A DNA stretch of 46,128 bases from Chlamydiales bacterium (lineage in GTDB: Bacteria > Chlamydiota > Chlamydiia > Chlamydiales > JACKPQ01). The stretch spans positions 1-46,128 of the forward strand of contig JACKPP010000003.1 of assembly GCA_024233455.1 (NCBI GenBank), read 5' to 3'. The position numbers and the translations under genes were made by a program. This document shows, piece after piece, positions 17,282 to 24,530 of this stretch (position 1 is its first letter; every line of letters begins with the position of its first letter). The notes below the pieces were generated by a model that ran no database searches, was not told the DNA's origin, and saw only the letters and a list, made by a program, of their open reading frames with translations.

Positions 17282-17538
17282 AATGATCCTTCCTGGTAGT
17301 ATTTTTTCAACCAATCGATGATTTCGTCCGACTCGTATAACGCTTTCCCGTCGATGAAAAGGCAGGGTACTTGGACTTTACCACCCAAATGCTGCAGTTC
17401 ATCCCTTGCCCCTTCCTCTTTACTAATATCCTTTAAAGGAACAGTTTTGTTCAGCTTGCTTAAGAAGTCCAATACCTTTCGGCAAAAAGGACAACTTGGC
17501 TTGTAGTAAAGGAGCAATACCGGGGAATATTTCGTCAT
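17278..17538 (-). CDS. Glutaredoxin-like protein with dithiol CPFC site
   Basis: 86 residues: YYKPSCPFCRKVL is the redox site and GGKVQVPCLFIDGKALYESDEI the glutathione-binding cis-proline region. It is nearly collinear with the following gene, so the pair arose by tandem duplication. This copy keeps both cysteines. First gene of the operon grx-grx-permease-rarA. Confidence 0.88.
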   Translation of the reverse strand: MTKYSPVLLLYYKPSCPFCRKVLDFLSKLNKTVPLKDISKEEGARDELQHLGGKVQVPCLFIDGKALYESDEIIDWLKKYYQEGSL

Positions 17539-17964
17539 AATCGCCTACAAATCAATCTATTGTACAAAGATTCTACCATAAAGAACCCTTTACAAGACAT
17601 ACCTTTTTTTATACTAAAACACCAGAAATATTGTTAACTAACTAATAATAAGTGGGTAATGGATTAATAATCGATTTTCGCTGACTTCAAAAAAAACCTA
17701 AATCAAAGCTCCTATAGATACAAAAATTGCATAATGAAGGGCTTAGTTACATGTATAATAAAAAATTTTTTAAAGGTTTGAAAAATGCGTCACACATACG
17801 TAAAAACAATAAAATGGAATTATATAATTACTATTATTTAAAATAATATAAAAAAATAATTTATTTTTTATTACATATTAGTTATATTAATAATTAGAAG
17901 AGTAAAAGTCGTAATATATTGTTATGGCGAAAAAAATTTGAAGTCTCAACTTAAGGAGCAGATA
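17539..17964. other. AT-rich divergent intergenic region
   Basis: 426 bp between the glutaredoxin operon and hctB, very AT-rich. TATAAT is at 17754-17759 without a convincing -35. Just before hctB there are AT tracts including TTACATATTAG. No gene or RNA could be supported. It probably holds both promoters. Confidence 0.4.
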
Positions 17965-18318
17965 ATGGCAACAACAAAAAAAGCAGCAGCTAAAAAGCCT
18001 GCAGCGAAAAGAACAACTCGCAGAAGAAAAACTGCTGCGAAAAAAACTACTGCTAAGAAGACAGTAGCTAAAAAAACAGTAGCTAAGAAAAAACCAGCTA
18101 AAAGAAAAGCAGCTAAAAAAACTACTGCTAAAAAAACAGTAGCTAAGAAAAAGCCAGCTAAGAGAAAAGCAGCTAAGAAAACTACTGCTAAGAAAAAGCC
18201 AGCTAAAAGAAAAACTGCTAAGCGTACAACTCGCAAAAAAACAACTGCGAAAAAAACAACTGCAGCTAAAAAGCCTGCAGCTCGTCGTCGTACAGCAAAA
18301 AAAGCAGCTGCTAAATAA
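17965..18318 (+). CDS. hctB: Histone H1-like DNA-condensing protein Hc2
   Basis: 117 residues almost entirely K, A, T, R and P, made of short repeats such as AAKKTTAKKTVAKKKPAKR, as in chlamydial Hc2 and the C-terminal tail of eukaryotic H1. In Chlamydia it compacts the chromosome when reticulate bodies become elementary bodies. The ATG at 17965 has AAGGAG six bases upstream; an upstream TTG at 17938 is not needed. The repeats make length variation between strains likely. A strong terminator follows. Confidence 0.93.
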   Translation: MATTKKAAAKKPAAKRTTRRRKTAAKKTTAKKTVAKKTVAKKKPAKRKAAKKTTAKKTVAKKKPAKRKAAKKTTAKKKPAKRKTAKRTTRKKTTAKKTTAAKKPAARRRTAKKAAAK

Positions 18319-18337
18319 ATCGTTATTTATTAATAAC

Positions 18338-18892
18338 TTAATCGTTCAATCGGACAAGTTTAACTTGTCCGATTTTTTTTGTTATTTCCCATCCTATATA
18401 GGCCCCGAAGGCAACATCAGATAGATAGTGTTGATGTAAAATAACTCGACTCATAGCTAGGATGCCAGCCCCAACTAAGAACACAACTCGGTACTTGGGC
18501 CAAAAGAGACCCAAGGATGTGGCAATTGTAAAGATAGCGAGGGTATGGCTTGATGGGAAAGATTGATAATCGGGCGAGAAGTTAAAAGGATGGCAGGTGA
18601 AAATCCCTTGTGAAAACAAAATATTGGGCCTAGATCTTCCAATGCCCCACTTCAAAAGACGAACTATAAAGAATCCACAACCCAAAGCAACTGCATTGTT
18701 AATAAAAATAGATTTTCGGCAAGCAAGTAAAAGCACCGATACACATGCAATGAATAATGGGTCTATGAGTTGACTGGCAAGCCTTGCGGCGTACTTAATA
18801 TATGAGGGATTATGCTGGAACTGCCACGCCAGGGACGCATCCAACAAAACTAAGGAAAAGAGCGCTGTAAGAAATATCAATCTTGTTTTCAT
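18338..18892 (-). CDS. PAP2-family phosphatase, membrane-bound
   Basis: All three catalytic motifs of the phosphatidic-acid/undecaprenyl-pyrophosphate phosphatase family are present: KWGIGRSRP, FPSSHT and SRVILHQHYLSD. Five or so membrane helices are visible and the length of 184 residues is normal. It could recycle lipid carrier or dephosphorylate lipids. The ATG at 18892 (a TTG precedes it) lies 83 bp inside the upstream gene on the same strand, and no ribosome site is clear. The last ten codons coincide with the hctB terminator hairpin. Confidence 0.88.
   Translation of the reverse strand: MKTRLIFLTALFSLVLLDASLAWQFQHNPSYIKYAARLASQLIDPLFIACVSVLLLACRKSIFINNAVALGCGFFIVRLLKWGIGRSRPNILFSQGIFTCHPFNFSPDYQSFPSSHTLAIFTIATSLGLFWPKYRVVFLVGAGILAMSRVILHQHYLSDVAFGAYIGWEITKKIGQVKLVRLND
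18348..18380 (+). terminator. Rho-independent terminator of hctB
   Basis: Perfect 11-bp stem AATCGGACAAG (18348-18358) with CTTGTCCGATT (18364-18374), loop TTTAA, and T-run to 18380. The left arm also encodes part of the last codons of the convergent PAP2 gene. Confidence 0.92.
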
Positions 18893-19895
18893 CAAGAACT
18901 TTTATATCTTTAGACTTTAAGTTCGTCAACGCGTTTATTGCCTTTTCGACATTTTCCCGGACAAAGACTGGAATCAGATTTTCTGGTCGAAATACCCAAC
19001 CACGGCTGTTAAAGTACCCGTTATAAAACACATAACGAGCTGAAATCAATGTTAATGAGAGGGCTGAAACGAGCAAAAATAAAGGCCACGCTGCGGGAAT
19101 TAAACTGATAGCTCCTGCTAGCATGTCAGTTAAAATGGCAACTAAGCCAATTGTGTGAGTAATAAGTGCCTTTTTTGATTGGATGTCAACTAGGGCATAA
19201 GTCTTTTGAAGCCATTTAATTGCCTCGGCCTTGTCGCTGTCTGTTCCATTATTGATTTTGTCGCTCTGTTCGTGGATTTCTGCGCTAATTTCTTGAACCA
19301 GCCAAGGGCCTACAAGCTCACCTAGCTTAATCATAAGGGCTTTGTTTGGCTGACTTTCTTTACCCGGAAGTTCAAAGTATTCTAAAAGTGTTGCCATTTT
19401 ATCTTGGGCATTACCAGCATCAATTTTATCGGAAAATTGTAGATTAGAGCGCATGTGCAATTGTTTTACTAGGCCGATGCTCTCGAAAATACAGTTAATG
19501 CCAGCTATTGCCATCCCGATCCCAAAAGTAGAGTAGCGCAATGCGGGATGCCGGAAAATACTTTGGGCGACTGTTGCCACTTTAGAGAAAGTGACAGCAG
19601 GGTGATTGACTAACTTGGAAACCACTGAGCAAGCGGAAGAAAAATAGCTACTGAGAGTGATCCAGCCATAAATACAAGCAAACGAATTTGTTGCCAAAGT
19701 TACGGCGCCTTCTAAGGCTAAAGTGGGAGATCTGCCTAGCACACCATCTCGAATACGTCCAAGAGAGATTTTTATCTCGCTAGGTGAGGTAACAGAAGAG
19801 GTCCATCCTGGTGAGGAAGCAGAGGTAATTAAAAGTTTTTCTGATTCTTTTATTATATCTCTGGATGGCTGTGAATATTGGGCTATATTATTCAT
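18810..19895 (-). CDS. Inc-like membrane protein of unknown function
   Basis: 361 residues, not recognised as a known enzyme. A soluble S/T-rich N-terminus is followed by hydrophobic stretches (YSTFGIGMAIAGINCIF region), a charged central domain (about residues 150-240), and a strong bilobed hydrophobic segment (ITHTIGLVAILTDMLAGAI and IPAAWPLFLLVSALSLTLI). The bilobed pattern fits chlamydial inclusion-membrane proteins, which is inference from topology only. Its last 27 codons overlap the PAP2 start in another frame. Confidence 0.7.
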   Translation of the reverse strand: MNNIAQYSQPSRDIIKESEKLLITSASSPGWTSSVTSPSEIKISLGRIRDGVLGRSPTLALEGAVTLATNSFACIYGWITLSSYFSSACSVVSKLVNHPAVTFSKVATVAQSIFRHPALRYSTFGIGMAIAGINCIFESIGLVKQLHMRSNLQFSDKIDAGNAQDKMATLLEYFELPGKESQPNKALMIKLGELVGPWLVQEISAEIHEQSDKINNGTDSDKAEAIKWLQKTYALVDIQSKKALITHTIGLVAILTDMLAGAISLIPAAWPLFLLVSALSLTLISARYVFYNGYFNSRGWVFRPENLIPVFVRENVEKAINALTNLKSKDIKVLDENKIDISYSALFLSFVGCVPGVAVPA

Positions 19896-20078
19896 ATATA
19901 ATTAAATTATTTGTTTCTATTAAATATTATATTACATATTTTATTTATTATCAACAATAATTTTAATTGTATAACGTTCAATCACTTAAAAAATTTAATA
20001 CTTTCTTCTAGCAAATAATATTTAGAATTGGTTAAGATGCTGCGACAGATAATCAAAGATCTTTAAAAGGAGAGGTTT

Positions 20079-21080
20079 ATGAAGAGATATTTAGCAACCG
20101 TCACAATTGCATGCATTGTGTTTGGAACCACAACTCTTTCAGCAGCAAGCTATTGGGATACGATTTTAGAATACTTGCCTAATTGGCGCGATTTCGTCCC
20201 TGGAAAAGCACTGCCTCAAATTGAGCAAGCACAAGTAACCGAAAATAAAGAGACTAAGTCTAAAAAACCATCACCAGTTGCTGCAACTAAAGTCATGGTG
20301 CAACCAGAGATTAAAAAACCAGAATCTCCACAAAAGACAGAGGCTAAATCGGTGATCCTGGCCGGACAAGCCAGAACAGCTCCCGTCAAAATTTCACCAC
20401 GTCAACGTCGCCATCAAATGTGGGCTAATCGAAAGGCTGCTAAGCGAGTTGCAATTCAAAAGCCGGTTTCTGAGCCCATCTCGCATCCCAGCAAGACAGC
20501 CGCGCCGGAAATGGTGCAATCTATCGATTTTTCCAAAGGTATGCAGGCTGTAGCAGCGCTTATGGCAGAGCCACCATTTACTGTAAATAAAGCGCAAAAT
20601 AAGGCGTTGATTTTAGGGATTTTAGAATACACTCAGGCCCTTTCAAAAGAAGCAAAATCGTCGAATTTCAGCCGTGCATGCGCGCAAGTCAATCAGGCAT
20701 TTGGTGAAACCTTTGCCAAGAAGAAAAAGGTTTTAGCTTTCATGGCGAGCAAAAAAGCTAAACCTGTTACTCCATTCCAACGATTGCAGTACAGAGTTGC
20801 TGATTTGGGCAAAGCTGGGAGCGATTTTGATGTTGCGCTACTCACCAGCAGCTTTAAGAGCGCTCTGACTTCGGTGCAAAATTTGCTTGCTGACAAAAAA
20901 GTGAATGCTCAAGCTGTCTATGGACAGATTCAAGCTATGCACACCCTTGCAAGTCAGTCGGGTCATCCAGGAGCCATCCAATTGCAACGATTGATTACGC
21001 CAGCTCAAAATTGGCAAGCTGGGCGCACTGACAGCAAAACGCTTGAAGGCAATATTAATGCTGTGTTAAAGGCTTTGTAA
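20079..21080 (+). CDS. Exported basic protein of unknown function
   Basis: A signal peptide is clear (MKRYLATVTIACIVFG..., likely cut after LSA near residue 22). Residues 50-155 are a low-complexity K/P/A/Q-rich linker, and the C-terminal half is a predicted all-helical domain (ALILGILEYTQALSK and later helices). GGAGAGG precedes the ATG. Seventeen bases separate it from the superoxide dismutase gene, so the two may be co-transcribed. No motif identifies a function. Confidence 0.8.
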   Translation: MKRYLATVTIACIVFGTTTLSAASYWDTILEYLPNWRDFVPGKALPQIEQAQVTENKETKSKKPSPVAATKVMVQPEIKKPESPQKTEAKSVILAGQARTAPVKISPRQRRHQMWANRKAAKRVAIQKPVSEPISHPSKTAAPEMVQSIDFSKGMQAVAALMAEPPFTVNKAQNKALILGILEYTQALSKEAKSSNFSRACAQVNQAFGETFAKKKKVLAFMASKKAKPVTPFQRLQYRVADLGKAGSDFDVALLTSSFKSALTSVQNLLADKKVNAQAVYGQIQAMHTLASQSGHPGAIQLQRLITPAQNWQAGRTDSKTLEGNINAVLKAL

Positions 21081-21097
21081 ATAACACGGAGTATTAC

Positions 21098-21769
21098 ATG
21101 CGGAAATTTTTGATTGTGGCCTTTCTTGCTCTTTCAAATATTCTACAAGGAGCGCCAGCTGGCGCTCCTTTCGATTATCAAGTGAAAGATTTTTCGGAAA
21201 GACTCAAGGATCTTCCAGGATTTAGTCCCCAGTTGATTGATATGCATCTGAAGCTCTATCAGGGCTATGTTGCCAACACCAACAAACTTCTTCTGTCAAT
21301 CAGCGATATGGCCAAGCGCGGAGAAGACACCACCATTGCCTACGGTGCTTTAAAGCGGCGTATGGGTTGGGAGATGGATGGCATGCTTTTGCACGAGGCT
21401 TATTTTGAAAACATGGGCGGGAGAGGGTCTTTGGACTCCAATGCTGCGCTCTACAGACAAATCGTCAACGATTTTGGCAGCTATAGCGCCTGGGAGCAAG
21501 ATTTTAAAGCCACAGGGCTTATCCGCGGTATCGGGTGGGTGATACTCTACCAAGATCCCAAAGAGGGAAGACTGCATAATGTATGGATCAACGAACATGC
21601 TACCAACCACATAGCAGGTGGCACACCCATACTTGTGATGGACGTTTGGGAACATGCCTACATTACCGAGTATGGACTCAATCGTAGTGGCTACATCAAT
21701 GCCTTCTTTAACGTTATCGACTGGAACGTCGTAAAAAATCGTTTTGCAACACCTAGTCCTAAACGCTAA
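21098..21769 (+). CDS. Fe/Mn superoxide dismutase family protein, exported
   Basis: The family signature DVWEHAY is at 182-188. Predicted metal ligands are H50, H99 (LLHEAYFEN), D182 and H186. The N-terminal MRKFLIVAFLALSNILQGAP is a signal peptide, so it acts outside the cytoplasm, unusual but known for this family. The first helix (MHLKLYQGYVANTN) is one residue shorter than in E. coli SodB and lacks the usual HH pair, so this is a divergent subfamily; activity is likely but not certain. The end overlaps the L,D-transpeptidase by 26 bp. Confidence 0.85.
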   Translation: MRKFLIVAFLALSNILQGAPAGAPFDYQVKDFSERLKDLPGFSPQLIDMHLKLYQGYVANTNKLLLSISDMAKRGEDTTIAYGALKRRMGWEMDGMLLHEAYFENMGGRGSLDSNAALYRQIVNDFGSYSAWEQDFKATGLIRGIGWVILYQDPKEGRLHNVWINEHATNHIAGGTPILVMDVWEHAYITEYGLNRSGYINAFFNVIDWNVVKNRFATPSPKR

Positions 21770-22250
21770 AGGCCATAAAGGCATCCTGGTCTGTCCAGAA
21801 CTCGGCTCATTTCCCGTCACTATCGGAAAAGCAGGTCTTACCGCAAACAAGCAAGAAGGGGACAAGGCCACACCTATCGGTACATTTACCTTAACTGAGG
21901 CCTTTGGCCTGCTTCCTAAGCCTCCGACGCGTCTGCCATACCGCCAGATCTCATCTCATACTTTATGCATTGATGATCCATCTTCCTGTCATTACAACAC
22001 CCTTGTTGAGGAAAATCAAATACCTTCTGACTGGCTATCTTGCGAAAGGATGGCCAGCTTCACCCCCCAGTACCATTATGGAATTATCATTGATAGCCCA
22101 CTGGGTTCGTGTCTTTTTATCCACGTTTGGAAAACACCAAATACGCCAACCGCCGGCTGCATTGCTCTATCGGAAAAAAATCTTTTGAAAATTTTAGCCT
22201 GGCTAGATCCTGCCGAGCGCCCGCAGCTTATCGTCGCTTTTCAAAATTGA
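21744..22250 (+). CDS. L,D-transpeptidase (YkuD domain)
   Basis: The YkuD motif is seen as FIHVWKTPNTPTAGCIALS with H127 and catalytic C139. Upstream PIGTFTLTEAFG is the usual second landmark. These enzymes make 3-3 peptidoglycan crosslinks or attach proteins to peptidoglycan. The only start that keeps the domain whole is TTG at 21744, inside the superoxide dismutase gene, so coupling is likely. No signal peptide is visible, which is odd for a periplasmic enzyme. The 3' end overlaps the TMEM14-like gene by 23 bp. Confidence 0.85.
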   Translation: MQHLVLNAKGHKGILVCPELGSFPVTIGKAGLTANKQEGDKATPIGTFTLTEAFGLLPKPPTRLPYRQISSHTLCIDDPSSCHYNTLVEENQIPSDWLSCERMASFTPQYHYGIIIDSPLGSCLFIHVWKTPNTPTAGCIALSEKNLLKILAWLDPAERPQLIVAFQN

Positions 22251-22548
22251 TCAAAATAGACATGATTGCAATTAAACTGAGCACTAAAATCAGACCTGCG
22301 GGCATTACTTTCTTTGAGCTCAGAAACCGCAAGCCAAAAAACACGGCTAAGCTGATAGACAAAACCAGCGCTGTGTTTTGTCCCCACAGTTTACCAGCTA
22401 CCATGACGCACCCCGATACTATCAGGGCAACACCGAAGCCAAAGCCCATCACAAGAGACACCATGCTATTTGCTTGAATATATCCTATCAGGCCACCTAG
22501 TCCTACCAGTAGACCAAATAAAATAATGATTACACCAACAGTCCGCAT
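22228..22548 (-). CDS. TMEM14-family small membrane protein
   Basis: 106 residues with four hydrophobic helices and the family pattern GFGFGVALIVSGCVMVAG and GLRFLSSKKVMPAGL. Bacterial members have no settled function. GAGGAAAT precedes the ATG at 22548. Divergent from tsaC across a 45-bp gap containing a 16-bp palindrome. Confidence 0.8.
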   Translation of the reverse strand: MRTVGVIIILFGLLVGLGGLIGYIQANSMVSLVMGFGFGVALIVSGCVMVAGKLWGQNTALVLSISLAVFFGLRFLSSKKVMPAGLILVLSLIAIMSILINFEKRR

Positions 22549-22562
22549 ATTTCCTCTTTCAT

Positions 22563-22578
22563 CGCAGACTAGTCTGCG
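22563..22578. promoter_or_regulatory. 16-bp perfect palindrome in the tsaC promoter
   Basis: CGCAGACTAGTCTGCG sits between the divergent TMEM14-like and tsaC genes. TATAAT follows at 22580-22585, so the palindrome fills the spacer between -10 and a weak -35 (TTTCAT). It could be an operator. Confidence 0.45.
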
Positions 22579-22593
22579 GTATAATTTTTGTAA

Positions 22594-23118
22594 ATGTTAA
22601 CTATTGAATCAGCAGCTGAACTGCTATGTAAAGGAAAAATTATCATTTTTCCAACTGACACCGTTTACGGCATTGGGGCCCTTTCTTCGTTTCCTGATGC
22701 TATAGAGCGTATCTACACCATAAAAAAACGTTGTAGCACCAAACCCTTGATTGCGCTTACCTCCCATCTTCCACCCAATATGTCAAAAGAATTTTATACA
22801 CTTGCAGAGCGGTTTTGGCCAGGTTCCCTCACGCTGATAATTTCCCCGAAAATGGGGTTCAGAATGCCAGACCACCCCATTACTTTAGGGATTCTCAACC
22901 TAGTAAAAGAGCCTATTCTCACTACCTCTGCTAATCTTTCAGGCCAACCTAGCCCCACCACCCCAGATACCATCTCCATTCAAGCCGACGGCCAGCTCCT
23001 TTCGGGCCCCCTCCCGGCTGGCTTACCCTCTACCGTTTACGACCTTCAAACGCACACCCTTTTACGCCCTGGGCCTATTAGTCTTTGTGAAATAAAAAAT
23101 TGTTTAGCTGGTCAATAA
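22594..23118 (+). CDS. tsaC: Threonylcarbamoyl-AMP synthase (Sua5/YciO/YrdC family)
   Basis: The YrdC fold is recognised by IIIFPTDTVYGIGAL, the KKRCSTKPLIAL motif, FWPGSLTLI and LTTSANLSGQPSP. The enzyme makes threonylcarbamoyl-AMP for the t6A modification of ANN-decoding tRNAs. At 174 residues it is slightly short but complete. There is no ribosome site and the -10 box ends only eight bases before the ATG, so the mRNA may be leaderless. Confidence 0.85.
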   Translation: MLTIESAAELLCKGKIIIFPTDTVYGIGALSSFPDAIERIYTIKKRCSTKPLIALTSHLPPNMSKEFYTLAERFWPGSLTLIISPKMGFRMPDHPITLGILNLVKEPILTTSANLSGQPSPTTPDTISIQADGQLLSGPLPAGLPSTVYDLQTHTLLRPGPISLCEIKNCLAGQ

Positions 23119-23171
23119 TTGCATTTATCTCATATAATATTACCAGATAAAAACAAGCAGGTTTAAAAAAT

Positions 23172-24179
23172 ATGGCACTTTCAGCAGTTAAATATATTTC
23201 TACAGAATTAGTTAGGGCGCCCCAAATGACGCACGTTGCCGGCTTTGGCAAGCGCTACTTTTGGGTGCTGTTTCCAGCAGCTATCGTGGGCACAGCTGTC
23301 CTCTCTGCTGTTGCCATTCACGCCATTACACGTCGCTCTTCAGCTGCTGCCTCCTCCTCAGTTGAGCTCAAACCATTAGCTGAACTCCAGCAAAAGCAAG
23401 CCGAAGTTGATAGACTAACCACAGAGCTAGAAGAAGCGCGAAAAGCCGCTAATCCAGATACTGCTGAGCTGACAAAACAACTTAATACAGCGCGACACGA
23501 TCTAGAAACAGCCCAAGGTCAATTAACTGAAGTAAACACTCAAGTTGATGCGCTGACAAAAGAGAAAACAGATTTAGAAGCAAAGCAGAGCCAAGTGGTA
23601 GCTGCAGTTAAAAAGCAATTAGACGAAAAGACAGCGGAAGTTCAGACACTGACGCAACAGAAAACAGATTTAGAAGCAAAGCAGAGCCAAGTGGTAGCTG
23701 CAGTTAAAAAGCAATTAGAAGAAAAGACAGCGGAAGTTCAGACACTGACGCAACAGAAAACAGATTTAGAAGCAAAGCAGAGCCAAGTGGTAGCTGCAGT
23801 TAAAAAGCAATTAGACGAAAAGACAGCGGAAGTTCAGACACTGACGCAACAGAAAACAGATTTAGAAGCAAAGCAGAGCCAAGTGGTAGCTGCAGTTAAA
23901 AAGCAATTAGACGAAAAGACAGCGGAAGTTCAGACACTGACGCAACAGAAAACAGATTTAGAAGCAAAGCAGAGCCAAGTGGTAGCTGCAGTTAAAAGGC
24001 AATTAGACGAAAAGACAGCGGAAGTTCAGACACTGACGCAACAGAAAGCAGATTTAGAAGCAAAGCAGAGCCAAGTGGTAGCTGCGGTTAAAAAGCAATT
24101 AGACGAAAAAGACAGCGGAAGTTCAGACACTGACGCAACAGAAAACAGATTTAGAAACAAAAGCAGAGCCAAGTGGTAG
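23172..24179 (+). pseudogene. Membrane-anchored coiled-coil protein, N-terminal piece of a frameshifted gene
   Basis: The N-terminus has a membrane helix (about residues 30-50, FWVLFPAAIVGTAVLSAVAI), then a heptad-rich linker, then 32-residue repeats VVAAVKKQLDEKTAEVQTLT plus QQKTDLEAKQSQ. An extra A in the run at 24106-24110 (five As where other units have four) shifts the frame, and translation ends at 24179 with a nonsense tail (DSGSSDTDATENRF). The reading frame then continues through the next two pieces. This may be a true disruption, a phase-variable site or an assembly error in the repeat. Confidence 0.8.
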
Positions 24180-24530
24180 CTGCAGTTAAAAAGCAATTAG
24201 ACGAAAAGACAGCGGAAGTTCAGACACTGACGCAACAGAAAACAGATTTAGAAGCAAAGCAGAGCCAAGTGGTAGCTGCAGTTAAAAAGCAATTAGACGA
24301 AAAGACAGCGGAAGTTCAGACACTGACGCAACAGAAAACAGATTTAGAAGCAAAGCAGAGCCAAGTGGTGGCTGCAGTTAAAAAGCAATTAGACGAAAAG
24401 ACAGCGGAAGTTCAGAAGCTGACGCAACGAAAGCTGATTTAGAAGCAAAGCAGAGCCAAGTGGTAGCTGCAGTTAAAAAGCAATTAGACGAAAAGACAGC
24501 GGAAGTTCAGAAACTGACGCAAGAGAAAAC
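23562..24530 (+). repeat. Ten tandem copies of a 96-bp (32-residue) coiled-coil repeat
   Basis: Units begin at 23585, 23681, 23777, 23873, 23969, 24065, 24163, 24259, 24355 and 24450. Spacing is exactly 96 except 98 between 24065 and 24163 and 95 between 24355 and 24450, which mark the indels. Units are nearly identical at the DNA level. The period of 32 residues is not a multiple of 7, so heptads must drift or include stutters. Confidence 0.95.
24173..24442 (+). pseudogene. Middle repeat piece of the frameshifted coiled-coil gene
   Basis: Almost three repeat units in a third frame, starting at a GTG that is just a valine codon of the repeat. It is bounded upstream by a second single-base insertion (around 24157-24160, ACAAAA where other units read GCAAA) and downstream by a one-base loss near 24428 (CAACGAAAG for CAACAGAAAG). 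It is not likely to be translated alone. Confidence 0.6.

Noticed and set aside
23562..24530. CRISPR-like regular repeats
   Set aside because: The units are 96 bp, contiguous and in-frame coding for coiled coil, with no spacers and no cas genes.
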